Of a stretch of DNA of 64,000 nt, positions 26,606 through 35,840 are shown one piece after another. The position numbers and the translations under genes were made by a program. The notes beneath the pieces were generated by a model. The model was given only the letters and a program-made list of their open reading frames with translations, did no database searches and was not told where the DNA came from. The stretch spans positions 1-64,000 of the forward strand of contig SUXM01000010.1 of NCBI GenBank assembly GCA_015060925.1. The letters are read 5' to 3'. Numbering within the stretch: position 1 is the first letter of the stretch; every line of letters begins with the position of its first letter. Origin of the DNA: Parabacteroides distasonis (GTDB lineage Bacteria > Bacteroidota > Bacteroidia > Bacteroidales > Tannerellaceae).

Positions 26606-28822
26606 ATGGACAGAGAACCGTTCTTTACAGACGAAGAGAAGAAACTATATTTTTCGAAATATAAACAGTTGTTGAGCCACCTGTACTCCTTCCTTGAAAA
26701 GTCGGATGTGAGCAAGATGAAGAACCTGATGAAGCGTGTTGTCGCATTAGACTGCTACGGACGTGACAAAAACGGTATCAATGGTCTGCTCCGTAATATA
26801 GATACAGCGTTGATCGCATCTGTGGAAATAGGGTTGAAGCGCACATCTGTTTTAGCTTTGTTGCTTTACCGTCCTGTCTTTAAAAAGATAATTACGTTAG
26901 AGGAGGTAAAGGAAACGTTTGATTCAGATGTCTCTTTGATGATAAGCCGATTGCTTAAGACTTCAGACTTGTATGCACGTAATACAGCTGTTGACTCGGA
27001 GAATTTCCATAAGTTGCTTTTCTCTTTTGCCGAAGATGTTCGTGTGATTTTGATCATGATTGCTGATCGTCTCTGTTTGATGCGTTTGGGTAAGCAGATC
27101 AAAAGTGATGAAGACCGGATACGTTTGGCGACAGAAGTATCCTATCTATATGCCCCGTTGGCACACCGTTTAGGATTATATAAGATTAAGAGTGAATTGG
27201 AAGACCTCTCTTTAAAGTATCTGGATCGCAAACAATATGATTTCATCAAGCAAAAATTGAATGAGACGAAGCGTTCGCGTGATGCTTATATCGCTGAATT
27301 TATTGCCCCGATTAAAGAACGATTGGAAAATGCCGGTCTGCATTTTGATATAAAAGGGCGGACGAAGTCCATTCATTCGATCAACAATAAGCTGAAAAAA
27401 AACAAAGTACCTTTTGAAGGAATCTATGACCTGTTTGCTATTCGTATCATCCTGGATACCCCTTTGGAAAAAGAACGTTCGGAGTGTTGGCAGGTCTATT
27501 CCATAATAACGGATATGTACCAGCCGAATCCTAAACGTATGAGAGACTGGATCTCCATTCCTAAAATCAATGGGTATGAAAGTTTGCACGTGACGGTCAT
27601 GGGACCGCAGAACAAATGGGTGGAGGTACAGATACGTACGCGCCGGATGGATGAGATTGCTGAACGAGGATTGGCTGCCCATTGGAAATACAAAGGAGGC
27701 AAGGCTGAAAGCGGATTGGATGAGTTCTTGAATACGGTACGTGCAGCATTGGAAACAAAAGATAACAGTCCGTTGGATCTGATGCAGGACTTCCAGATGG
27801 ATTTGTATAAAGATGAAATCTATGTCTTTACGCCGACAGGAGAATTGCTTAAGTTGGCGAAAGGGGCGACTGTCCTCGATTTTGCTTTTGCCATCCATAC
27901 AAAGTTGGGATGCAAGTGTATCTCAGCCAAGGTAAACGACAAGAATGTTCCGATCAAGCATGTATTAAATAATGGGGATACGGTTTCCATCGTCACTTCG
28001 CCCACCCAAAGTCCGAAACGGGATTGGCTGAATATTGTCGTGACTTCAAAGGCACGGGTGAAGATCAAACAGGCGCTTCGTGAGGAGGTCGCCAAAGCAG
28101 TTGATTTTGCTAAAGAGATGTTGCAACGCCGTTTTAAGAATCGGAAAATCGAGATGGAAGAGGCGGCTATCATGCGCTATATCAAGAAGAAAGGCTTTAA
28201 GACTGTTACCGATTTTTATGTCGCGATAGCAGAGGAACGGTTGGATCCCAATATCGTGATTGATGAGTATTCAGAACAGGTTCGTCGGGAGACGGAGACT
28301 AATGAGCATACGGATGTACGAAGTGCGGAAGAGTATATTACGACGACTGCGGTAGAGGAGTTCTCTACGAACAAGGACGTATTGGTTATCGACAAGAACC
28401 TGACGGGGATTGAATATAAGTTGGCCAAATGTTGCAACCCGATTTATGGGGACAAGGTTTTTGGTTTCGTCTCAACACAAGGGATAAAGATCCACCGGAT
28501 GGATTGCCCGAATGCCTCGGAGATGTTGAGCCGCTTTGGTTATCGTATCATACAGGCGAAATGGAGTGGAAAAGGCGATGACGGCTACATCGTCACGCTT
28601 CGGGTAGTCGGTCGGGATGATATTGCGATTGTTACGAATATAACTTCGGTCATCGGGAAAGAATCGGGTGTATCTCTTCGCTCGTTGAATATCGACTCCG
28701 TAGATGGCATCTTCCAAGGAAATTTTACGGTGATGGTACGAGATACAACCTCTTTGAACATCCTGACTAAAAAGATCAATGCGGTTAAAGGGGTGAAGTC
28801 GGTAGAGCGGCTAAATTCATAA
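26606..28822 (+). CDS. RelA-like (p)ppGpp synthetase with degenerate hydrolase domain
   Basis: A long RelA/SpoT homologue of 738 residues that makes the alarmone (p)ppGpp. The synthetase domain is intact in appearance: GRTKSIHSINNKL, YDLFAIRII, NGYESLHVTV and EVQIRTRRMDEIAERGLAAHWKYKG. TGS (IYVFTPTGELLKL), zinc-finger/RIS (KLAKCCNPIYGDKVFGF) and ACT domains follow. In the N-terminal HD-hydrolase region the HDxxED metal motif is replaced by YRPVFK (residues 88-93), so ppGpp hydrolysis is not expected. The frame is open to 26501, but the ATG at 26606 preceded by AGAGG gives the normal family start and is preferred. Confidence 0.9.
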   Translation: MDREPFFTDEEKKLYFSKYKQLLSHLYSFLEKSDVSKMKNLMKRVVALDCYGRDKNGINGLLRNIDTALIASVEIGLKRTSVLALLLYRPVFKKIITLEEVKETFDSDVSLMISRLLKTSDLYARNTAVDSENFHKLLFSFAEDVRVILIMIADRLCLMRLGKQIKSDEDRIRLATEVSYLYAPLAHRLGLYKIKSELEDLSLKYLDRKQYDFIKQKLNETKRSRDAYIAEFIAPIKERLENAGLHFDIKGRTKSIHSINNKLKKNKVPFEGIYDLFAIRIILDTPLEKERSECWQVYSIITDMYQPNPKRMRDWISIPKINGYESLHVTVMGPQNKWVEVQIRTRRMDEIAERGLAAHWKYKGGKAESGLDEFLNTVRAALETKDNSPLDLMQDFQMDLYKDEIYVFTPTGELLKLAKGATVLDFAFAIHTKLGCKCISAKVNDKNVPIKHVLNNGDTVSIVTSPTQSPKRDWLNIVVTSKARVKIKQALREEVAKAVDFAKEMLQRRFKNRKIEMEEAAIMRYIKKKGFKTVTDFYVAIAEERLDPNIVIDEYSEQVRRETETNEHTDVRSAEEYITTTAVEEFSTNKDVLVIDKNLTGIEYKLAKCCNPIYGDKVFGFVSTQGIKIHRMDCPNASEMLSRFGYRIIQAKWSGKGDDGYIVTLRVVGRDDIAIVTNITSVIGKESGVSLRSLNIDSVDGIFQGNFTVMVRDTTSLNILTKKINAVKGVKSVERLNS

Positions 28823-28840
28823 CTTTTTACGCTATAATCT

Positions 28841-28900
28841 TATGGGCATGAGACTAAAATCCCATGCCTATGAGAATTTATTCTCATGCGCATGAGAAAA
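28841..28900. repeat. Cluster of ATGAGA-type inverted repeats with an 18-bp perfect palindrome
   Basis: TTCTCATGCGCATGAGAA at 28881-28898 is a perfect 18-bp palindrome. Just before it, ATGAGAA-TTTA-TTCTCAT forms an overlapping hairpin, and GGGCATGAG / CCCATGCC units lie upstream. The arms and 4-base spacing match the element at 6908-6925. Confidence 0.7.
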
Positions 28901-28936
28901 GTGTCTTATAGATATGGAATATTCTATGATTATCTG

Positions 28937-28944
28937 TAACTTTG
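28937..28944 (+). promoter_or_regulatory. -7 element for the DUF4290-murA operon
   Basis: TAACTTTG matches TAnnTTTG. The predicted transcript start near 28951 lies after the ATG at 28946 and before the ATG at 28967, which decides the start of the DUF4290 gene. No clear -33 is seen. Confidence 0.5.
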
Positions 28945-28966
28945 CATGATAAACAGTATTTATAAG

Positions 28967-29578
28967 ATGAGATATAACACAGAAGAGAAGAAGTTAGCAC
29001 TACCCGAATATGGACGTAATATCCAAAACATGGTTGATTATTGCGTAGCAATTGAGGACAGGGAAGAACGTCAGCAATGTGCCGATACCATTATCAATAT
29101 CATGGGAAATATGTTCCCACATTTGCGTGATGTGAACGATTTCAAACATATCCTTTGGGATCATTTGGCTATTATGTCAGATTTTAAATTGGATATTGAT
29201 TACCCCTATGAGATCGTGAAGAAAGAGGATTTAAATACGCGCCCTCCTCGTTTGCCTTACAGTAATTCGCGGATTCGTTATCGCCATTATGGCAAGACTT
29301 TGGAGAAGATGATACAGAAAGCTACCGAGTTTGAACCGGGTGTGGAAAAAGAGGTTCTTGTCAAGCTTTTGGCTACCCAGATGAAGAAATCTTTTTTGAA
29401 TTGGAATAAAGAATCAGTTGAAGATACAAAGATATTTAAAGATCTTGAAGAACTATCAGAAGGGCAGATTGTCTTGAATGAAGAGACACATAAATTGATG
29501 GAATCACGTGCGATTCTTTCTCGTAACAATAACAACAACAATAATAATAAAAAGAATTTTACACGTAAAGGACGATGA
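28967..29578 (+). CDS. DUF4290 family protein
   Basis: A 203-residue protein of the Bacteroidetes-specific DUF4290 family, usually found directly before murA as here. Typical sequence is YNTEEKKLALPEYGRNIQNMV at the start and FKHILWDHLAIMSDF, where PYSNSRIRYRHYGK follows. The C terminus ends in a low-complexity asparagine run before a basic tail. No catalytic motif is recognised. The ATG at 28967 is preferred over 28946 because the predicted transcript begins between them. Its stop overlaps murA (ATGA). Confidence 0.8.
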   Translation: MRYNTEEKKLALPEYGRNIQNMVDYCVAIEDREERQQCADTIINIMGNMFPHLRDVNDFKHILWDHLAIMSDFKLDIDYPYEIVKKEDLNTRPPRLPYSNSRIRYRHYGKTLEKMIQKATEFEPGVEKEVLVKLLATQMKKSFLNWNKESVEDTKIFKDLEELSEGQIVLNEETHKLMESRAILSRNNNNNNNNKKNFTRKGR

Positions 29579-30879
29579 GCTCATTTGTTATAGAAGGCGG
29601 TTATCGGTTGTCCGGTGAGATCGTTCCTCAAGGGGCGAAGAATGAAGCGTTGCAAGTAATTTGTGCGACTTTGCTGACACCGGAGAAGGTGACAATTCAT
29701 AATGTCCCAGATATTTTGGATGTGAATAATTTGATCCAACTGTTGCGTGATATGCAGGTAAAGGTTGAGCATCCGGCAGTAGGGACATATACGTTCCAAG
29801 CTGATGATGTTGACTTGAATTATTTGGGGACAGATGAATTCTTACGTAAGAGTAGCTCCCTTCGTGGCTCGGTGATGATCGTGGGGCCGTTGGTCGCACG
29901 TTTTGGTAAGGCATTATTGCCTAAGCCGGGTGGTGACAAGATCGGGCGTCGTCGTTTGGATACGCACTTTGTCGGGATTCAAAAATTGGGGGCGGATTTT
30001 ACCTATGACCCAACTCGACAGTTATATGAAATACAGGCGAAGAAACTGAAAGGTACATACATGTTGTTGGATGAGGCCTCTGTGACAGGTACAGCCAATA
30101 TCTTGATGGCGGCAGTCTTGGCAGAAGGGAAGACCACCATCTACAATGCTGCATGTGAACCCTATTTGCAGCAGTTGTCTTCGATGCTGATAGGTATGGG
30201 TGCCCATATCTCCGGAGTAGGATCAAACTTGTTGACTATCGAGGGGGTAAGCTCATTGGGTGGTACGACACATACCATCCTGCCGGATATGATTGAGGTG
30301 GGTAGTTTTATCGGGATGGCCGCTATGACCGGCTCCGATATCACGATTAAGAATACAGGATATGACAAATTAGGCATTATCCCTGATGCTTTCCGCCGAT
30401 TGGGTATCACAGTCGAGCAGGTAGGAGATGATATTCATGTGCCGACACACGATTCCTATCAGATTGATACCTTTATCGATGGCTCTATCATGACTATTGC
30501 TGATGCCCCCTGGCCTGGATTGACACCAGACTTGTTGAGTGTCTTTTTGGTTGTGGCGACACAGGCTGTCGGCAGTGTGCTGATCCATCAGAAGATGTTT
30601 GAAAGCCGTTTGTTCTTCGTTGATAAGTTGATTGATATGGGAGCGCAGATTATCCTTTGTGACCCACATAGGGCTACGGTGATAGGATTAGGTAATCGTT
30701 TTAAATTAAGAGGAGCAAATATGGTTTCTCCGGATATTCGTGCTGGTATCGCTTTGCTTATTGCGGCGATGAGTGCGGAAGGAACAAGCCGTATCCATAA
30801 CATTGATCAGATTGACCGTGGTTACCAAAATATCGACCAGCGGTTGAATAACATAGGAGCACGTATAACCCGACTGTAG
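29575..30879 (+). CDS. murA: UDP-N-acetylglucosamine 1-carboxyvinyltransferase
   Basis: A 434-residue MurA, the first committed enzyme of peptidoglycan synthesis (enolpyruvyl transfer to UDP-GlcNAc). Family motifs are QGAKNEALQV, SSLRGSVMIVGPLVARFG, and the C-terminal ARITRL tail. In the active-site loop the usual cysteine (GGCAIG in E. coli) is aspartate here: PGGDKIGRR, D121. An Asp at this place is known from naturally fosfomycin-insensitive MurA enzymes. The gene lies between DUF4290 (4-bp overlap) and rimM (13 bp). Confidence 0.96.
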   Translation: MSSFVIEGGYRLSGEIVPQGAKNEALQVICATLLTPEKVTIHNVPDILDVNNLIQLLRDMQVKVEHPAVGTYTFQADDVDLNYLGTDEFLRKSSSLRGSVMIVGPLVARFGKALLPKPGGDKIGRRRLDTHFVGIQKLGADFTYDPTRQLYEIQAKKLKGTYMLLDEASVTGTANILMAAVLAEGKTTIYNAACEPYLQQLSSMLIGMGAHISGVGSNLLTIEGVSSLGGTTHTILPDMIEVGSFIGMAAMTGSDITIKNTGYDKLGIIPDAFRRLGITVEQVGDDIHVPTHDSYQIDTFIDGSIMTIADAPWPGLTPDLLSVFLVVATQAVGSVLIHQKMFESRLFFVDKLIDMGAQIILCDPHRATVIGLGNRFKLRGANMVSPDIRAGIALLIAAMSAEGTSRIHNIDQIDRGYQNIDQRLNNIGARITRL

Positions 30880-30892
30880 AGAAAAGAGTGAC

Positions 30893-31414
30893 ATGATAAA
30901 GAAAGAGGATGTTTTTAAGATAGGCCAATTTGCGAAACCTCATGGTATAAAGGGGGAAATTGCATTAGTGACAAACAGTGATGTGTTTGATGATTCGGAA
31001 GATCCTTACGTGATTTGTGAGATGGACGGAATCTTTGTCCCTTTCTTTATTGAGGAATATCGCTATAAGTCTGATTCGGTTATCCTTGTCAAGTTAGTGA
31101 ATGTGGATGATGAAAAGACTGCCCGAGAGTTTTCAAACCGGGAGGTTTATTACTCGTTGGATGAAGTTGATGAGGAAGATCTGGTAGGAGAGATGACGTG
31201 GGATAGTTTTATCGGTTACCGGGTAGAGGATGAAACGATCGGGGAGATCGGGGAGATTGTCAATGTGGATGAATCGACGATGAATGTCCTTTTACAAATA
31301 GATTATAAGGGAGAAGAACTTTTATTACCGGCAGCGGAGGAGTTGATATTGTCTGCTGACCATGAAAATAGAAAGTTAGTCGTTTCCGTTCCGGAAGGCT
31401 TGTTGGATTTATGA
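30893..31414 (+). CDS. rimM: Ribosome maturation factor RimM
   Basis: A 173-residue RimM that assists 30S head assembly and 16S processing. The N-terminal beta-barrel has the typical IGQFAKPHGIKGEIAL. The C-terminal PRC-like barrel has WDSFIGYRVEDETIGEIGEI and LLLPAAEELI. It sits 13 bp after murA and 15 bp before the M23 peptidase gene in the same operon. Confidence 0.93.
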   Translation: MIKKEDVFKIGQFAKPHGIKGEIALVTNSDVFDDSEDPYVICEMDGIFVPFFIEEYRYKSDSVILVKLVNVDDEKTAREFSNREVYYSLDEVDEEDLVGEMTWDSFIGYRVEDETIGEIGEIVNVDESTMNVLLQIDYKGEELLLPAAEELILSADHENRKLVVSVPEGLLDL

Positions 31415-31429
31415 ATTTGAGGAATATAC

Positions 31430-32302
31430 ATGTTACAAAAGCAAAAAATAAAGAATAAAAAATCATTTTGGCATCGGATTCGATTCAAATATAAACTCTC
31501 TTTCTTTAATGAGAATACATTGGAAGAGGTGTGGTCATTCCGTTTGTCGCAGTTGTCTGCTTTTGCCGTATTGGCTCTCTTTGCTTTGTTGTTGATAGCT
31601 GTGACCTCTTTCATCATCATTAAAACCCCCATTCGTAACTACTTGCCCGGTTATTTGGATGTAGAAGTACGAAAAGAAATTGTACAGAATGCTTTGCGTG
31701 CGGATTCTTTAGAGAGAATGATACGTATCCATGCCTTATATCTGAATAATGTAACGGGAATTTTGTCAGGAACAATCTCTATTGATTCCATTCAGAAGAT
31801 TGATTCACTGGCTCGTATCAATCCGGATTACGAGATTCCACGTGGAGAGAAGGAGGCTGAATTTGTGAAGGAATTTGAAGAGGAGGAGAAGTATAATTTG
31901 GCCGTATTAAATCCGAATCCTGTTCCTACTGATGGGGTTTTCTTTTATAAGCCGGTGAATGGGAGCATCTCATCCCATTATGATACGAAGATACGCCATT
32001 ATGGTGTTGATTTGGTTGCAGATCCGAAGGAAAGCGTATTGGCCACATTAGATGGTACGATTGTCTTTGCCGGCTTTGATCCTAATTATGGGAATATCAT
32101 ACAGGTACAACACAAGAATGGTTTTTTATCTATTTATAAACACAATGAATTATTGTTGAAAGAGGTCGGGGATCAGGTGGTGGCAGGTGAAGCGATCGCT
32201 TTGGTCGGTAATACAGGCAAATTGTCTACAGGTCCGCATTTGCATTTTGAGTTGTGGTATAAAGGTGCTCCGGTAAATCCGGAGGAATATATAGTATTTT
32301 GA
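31430..32302 (+). CDS. M23 family (LytM-type) membrane-bound metallopeptidase
   Basis: A 290-residue cell-wall peptidase. A basic cytoplasmic N terminus is followed by one membrane span (about residues 41-62, LSAFAVLALFALLLIAV), a short helical linker and a C-terminal M23 domain. Zinc-ligand motifs are visible: HYGVDL (HxxxD type) and GPHLHFEL with the catalytic HxH; NTGKLSTGPHLHFELW is strongly typical. It is predicted to cleave peptidoglycan cross-bridges or to regulate such enzymes in the periplasm. Its place between rimM and dxr is characteristic of Bacteroidales. Confidence 0.92.
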   Translation: MLQKQKIKNKKSFWHRIRFKYKLSFFNENTLEEVWSFRLSQLSAFAVLALFALLLIAVTSFIIIKTPIRNYLPGYLDVEVRKEIVQNALRADSLERMIRIHALYLNNVTGILSGTISIDSIQKIDSLARINPDYEIPRGEKEAEFVKEFEEEEKYNLAVLNPNPVPTDGVFFYKPVNGSISSHYDTKIRHYGVDLVADPKESVLATLDGTIVFAGFDPNYGNIIQVQHKNGFLSIYKHNELLLKEVGDQVVAGEAIALVGNTGKLSTGPHLHFELWYKGAPVNPEEYIVF

Positions 32303-32307
32303 TACAC

Positions 32308-33459
32308 ATGAAGAGAAACTTAGCTATATTAGGTTCTACCGGTTCTATTGGAACGCAAGCTTTAGAGGTTGTAAGCGAACATCCGGAACTGTTTGAAATA
32401 TATGCGCTTACAGCAAATAATCAAGTCGATTTGTTGATTAACCAAGCACGCAGGTTCATGCCGGAAGTCGTGGTAATTGCTAATGAACAGAAATATCCGG
32501 AACTGAAAGAGGCACTGGAAGATCTCCCGATAAAAGTTTGGGCAGGTTCAGATGCTATAGCCCAAGTTGTACAGGCTGAACCGATTGATATGGTGTTGAC
32601 CGCCATGGTAGGGTATGCCGGATTGAAACCAACCATGGCAGCTATTAAAGCTGGCAAAGCAATAGCTTTGGCGAATAAGGAAACTTTGGTGGTTGCCGGT
32701 GAATTGATTACAGCCTTGGCTGTGGAACATAAGGTGCCGATTCTTCCGGTCGATTCAGAACATTCGGCCATATTCCAATGTTTGGCAGGAGAATGGGACA
32801 ATCCGATAGAAAAGATCTTATTAACCGCATCCGGAGGACCTTTCCGTACGAAGACGATGGAGGAGTTGGCAGTTGTGACAAAAGCACAAGCATTGAAACA
32901 TCCGAATTGGAGTATGGGTGCTAAGATCACGATTGATTCGGCCTCTATGATGAATAAAGGATTTGAGATGATCGAAGCTAAGTGGTTGTTTGATGTAACG
33001 CCTGAACAGATACAGGTAGTTGTGCATCCCCAGTCGGTGATTCATTCAATGGTGCAGTTTGAAGATGGAGCAGTGGTAGCTCAGTTAGGCATTCCGGATA
33101 TGAAACTGCCGATTAGTTATGCCTTCTCTTATCCCAAACGTTTGTATAGCAAGGCTCCTCGTTTGGATTTTATGCAATATGCCTCTTTGACTTTTGAAGA
33201 ACCTGATATGGAACGGTTCCGTAACCTGGCATTTGCCTTTGACGCTGTGCGTAAAGGTGGTAATATGCCTTGTGTATTAAATGCGGCGAATGAAATTGTT
33301 GTCGCAGCTTTTCTTCGTGATGAGATTGGTTTCTTGCAAATGAGTGATGTGATTGAGAAGACAATGGCTACTACACCTTTTGTACAAGTACCATCTTATG
33401 AAGATTATGTGGCAACTGATGATGAAGCTAGACGAATAGCGACTGAGTTAATATTATAG
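32308..33459 (+). CDS. dxr: 1-deoxy-D-xylulose 5-phosphate reductoisomerase
   Basis: A 383-residue Dxr, the second enzyme of the MEP isoprenoid pathway (DXP to MEP with NADPH). Motifs: NADPH-binding LAILGSTGSIGTQALEV, ALANKETLVVAGELI, the metal-binding PVDSEHSAIFQCL, and SASMMNKGFEMIEA. The frame can start at a TTG (32299) overlapping the preceding stop, but the ATG at 32308 gives the normal N terminus and is chosen. Confidence 0.97.
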   Translation: MKRNLAILGSTGSIGTQALEVVSEHPELFEIYALTANNQVDLLINQARRFMPEVVVIANEQKYPELKEALEDLPIKVWAGSDAIAQVVQAEPIDMVLTAMVGYAGLKPTMAAIKAGKAIALANKETLVVAGELITALAVEHKVPILPVDSEHSAIFQCLAGEWDNPIEKILLTASGGPFRTKTMEELAVVTKAQALKHPNWSMGAKITIDSASMMNKGFEMIEAKWLFDVTPEQIQVVVHPQSVIHSMVQFEDGAVVAQLGIPDMKLPISYAFSYPKRLYSKAPRLDFMQYASLTFEEPDMERFRNLAFAFDAVRKGGNMPCVLNAANEIVVAAFLRDEIGFLQMSDVIEKTMATTPFVQVPSYEDYVATDDEARRIATELIL

Positions 33460-33484
33460 GTATTAGATTTTATATAAAAAGTAG

Positions 33485-34807
33485 ATGGAGACAATCTTAG
33501 TAAAAGCACTACAGCTCATTTTGAGCTTGTCTATTTTGGTGCTGATTCATGAATTTGGACATTTTATCTTTGCTCGAGTCTTTAAGGTGAGAGTAGAGAA
33601 ATTTTATCTTTTCTTTGACCCTTGGTTCTCTCTTTTTAAGTTTAAACCAAAGAACAGTGAAACCGAGTATGGAGTAGGTTGGTTGCCGTTGGGAGGTTAT
33701 TGTAAGATCTCCGGAATGATTGATGAAAGCATGGATAAGGAGGCTATGGCACAACCTCCCAAACCTTATGAGTTCCGTTCAAAGCCGGCCGGACAGCGTT
33801 TGCTGATCATGATTGGAGGTGTCTTATTTAACTTCTTGTTGGCACTCTTCATTTATTCGATGATGCTATTTGCTTGGGGAGATACCTACTTGCCGTTGAA
33901 GAATGCGAAGTTAGGGATGGAGTTTAGTGAGACCTTCCATAAGGTCGGATTTCAAGACGGGGATATTTTGCTGAAGGCAGATGAAACGGAATTGGAACGT
34001 TTCGGTGAAGATTGTTTCCGCAGTGTGTTGAATGCACAAACAGTGACAGTCTTACGTGATGGAGTTGAAACCGTGATTAATATGCCAGACGATATGGCTC
34101 AACGGGTCATGCGTGATAAGAAAGGGTTTGCGAATATCCGTATTCCGATGGTTGTACAAGAGGTCAGTCAAGGCTCACCAGCTGAGAAGGCAGGGTTACA
34201 ATTGGGAGATAGCATTGTTTCTATTAATGGAATCTCTACACCGACCTTTTATGATGTAGCAGGGCTTTTGGCACAACATAAGGATACAGATATTACGGTT
34301 GGAATGTATCGTGGAGGTATGCCGCAAACAGTTACATTGCATACCGATACGGCAGGACTTATGGGGGTATATACAAAGCCTCCTTTCCAAGTTTACCAGA
34401 CTGTAACACGTGAATATGGTTTCTTTGAATCATTCCCTGCCGGAGCTAAGATGGGAGTAAATATCTTGAAAGGTTATGTGGGAGACATGAAGTATGTTTT
34501 TACCAAAGAGGGAGCTTCCAGTTTAGGTGGTTTCGGAACGATAGCTAATCTGTTCCCTGCAGAGTGGGATTGGAATACATTCTGGAGAATGACAGCGTTC
34601 CTTTCTATCATTTTGGCCTTTATGAATATTCTTCCTATTCCTGCGTTGGATGGAGGTCATGTGATGTTTTTGCTTTATGAAGTGATTACCCGCCGCAAGC
34701 CGAGTGATAAATTTTTGGAATATGCACAAGTGGCAGGTATGATCATTCTGTTTGCCTTGTTGATTTATGCAAACGGAAATGACCTGTTCCGACTTGTTTT
34801 TAAATAA
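33485..34807 (+). CDS. rseP: RIP metalloprotease RseP (site-2 protease)
   Basis: A 440-residue intramembrane zinc protease. The HEXXH motif is in LVLIHEFGHF within the first membrane span. PDZ-like regions follow (QEVSQGSPAEKAGLQLGDSIVSING), and the second metal motif is in PIPALDGGHV in the third span. The family cleaves anti-sigma factors and signal-peptide remnants. It closes the DUF4290-to-rseP operon and ends in a terminator. Confidence 0.95.
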   Translation: METILVKALQLILSLSILVLIHEFGHFIFARVFKVRVEKFYLFFDPWFSLFKFKPKNSETEYGVGWLPLGGYCKISGMIDESMDKEAMAQPPKPYEFRSKPAGQRLLIMIGGVLFNFLLALFIYSMMLFAWGDTYLPLKNAKLGMEFSETFHKVGFQDGDILLKADETELERFGEDCFRSVLNAQTVTVLRDGVETVINMPDDMAQRVMRDKKGFANIRIPMVVQEVSQGSPAEKAGLQLGDSIVSINGISTPTFYDVAGLLAQHKDTDITVGMYRGGMPQTVTLHTDTAGLMGVYTKPPFQVYQTVTREYGFFESFPAGAKMGVNILKGYVGDMKYVFTKEGASSLGGFGTIANLFPAEWDWNTFWRMTAFLSIILAFMNILPIPALDGGHVMFLLYEVITRRKPSDKFLEYAQVAGMIILFALLIYANGNDLFRLVFK

Positions 34808-34825
34808 GACGTAAGATTATAAAAG

Positions 34826-34867
34826 AAAAGGCTGACTAACGAAGAGACTCGATAGTCAGCCTTTTTT
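34826..34867. terminator. Bidirectional terminator between rseP and metF
   Basis: Stem GGCTGACTA / TAGTCAGCC with A-rich and T-rich flanks on both sides and a 14-base loop. It serves both converging genes. Confidence 0.88.
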
Positions 34868-34870
34868 ATC

Positions 34871-35821
34871 TTAATAAACCTCTTTGGCTACTTTATAGAC
34901 ACTGTCTGATGCCATAAAGGTATAAAAATGCAAGCTGGGAACACCGTGGGCAATCAAATCTTTGCATTGTTGGATACACCATTCAACACCTATGGCCTTT
35001 GCCTCGTCATCTGTCTTGCATTTGCGAAGTTCAGCTGCAAATGGTTCCGGAATGTCTGAACGAAAAACTTTCGGGAGTACGGTTAGTTGGTTTTTGAATA
35101 CAATTGGTTTGATTCCAGGTATGATAGGAACGGAAATGCCTTCAGCTCGGCAACGCTTGATAAAAGAATAATACTTTTCGTTGTCAAAAAACATCTGTGT
35201 GACCAAATAGTCTGCTCCATTTTTTACTTTCTCCTTTAAGTAGAAAATGTCTGATTCCATATTGGGAGCCTCTTCATGTTTTTCTGGATAACAGGTCATC
35301 CCGTAAGAGAAAGGGGTCTCATTGGCTTCAAAAGTTGAACCGTCAACCGCAATACCTTTATTGAAATTATTCACCTGGGTTTGAAGGTCTGTTGCGTGTT
35401 CGTGGTAGATGTTGGGATCTTGTTTGGCCTCTAATGTTTTGATGTCGCCCCGAAGAAGCAAAAGATCATGTACACCCAAGAAATTTAGGTCGATCAGTGC
35501 ATATTCAGTCTCGTCTTTGGTGAAACCTTTACATATGATATGAGGTACGGCAGTAATCCCATACTTGTTCTGGATAGCCGAAGCTATGGCTACAGACCCT
35601 GGTCGCTTGCGGATATTTACCTTTTGAAAACTCCCATCAGGTAATGTCTTGTAAATAAATTCACTATGATGAGAGGTTATATTGATGTATTTAGGGTCAA
35701 ACTCTTTTAGTTTGTCAATGACATTATATACTTTTTGAATACTGTTCCCTTTTAAAGGAGGCAGTATTTCAAAAGAAAAAGCTGTACTTTTACTATTGTT
35801 GATTAGGTCTATTACTTTCAT
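34871..35821 (-). CDS. metF: Methylenetetrahydrofolate reductase
   Basis: A 316-residue flavin-dependent reductase producing 5-methyl-THF for methionine synthesis. Typical sequence: FSFEILPPLKGNSIQ at the start, NITSHHSEF, TAVPHIICKGFT, LLLLRGD, and GADYLVTQMFFDNEKYYSFI. The frame continues to a GTG at 35857, but a strong -7 element (35848-35841) lies inside that extension, so the ATG at 35821 is chosen. A 16-bp palindrome overlaps the promoter and may be an operator. Confidence 0.96.
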   Translation of the reverse strand: MKVIDLINNSKSTAFSFEILPPLKGNSIQKVYNVIDKLKEFDPKYINITSHHSEFIYKTLPDGSFQKVNIRKRPGSVAIASAIQNKYGITAVPHIICKGFTKDETEYALIDLNFLGVHDLLLLRGDIKTLEAKQDPNIYHEHATDLQTQVNNFNKGIAVDGSTFEANETPFSYGMTCYPEKHEEAPNMESDIFYLKEKVKNGADYLVTQMFFDNEKYYSFIKRCRAEGISVPIIPGIKPIVFKNQLTVLPKVFRSDIPEPFAAELRKCKTDDEAKAIGVEWCIQQCKDLIAHGVPSLHFYTFMASDSVYKVAKEVY

Positions 35822-35840
35822 CTTGATGATATTTTTGATG

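Noticed and set aside
27212..27898. 228-codon frame antisense to the relA-like gene
   Set aside because: It lies entirely within a strongly conserved gene and has no recognisable domain; a shadow frame.
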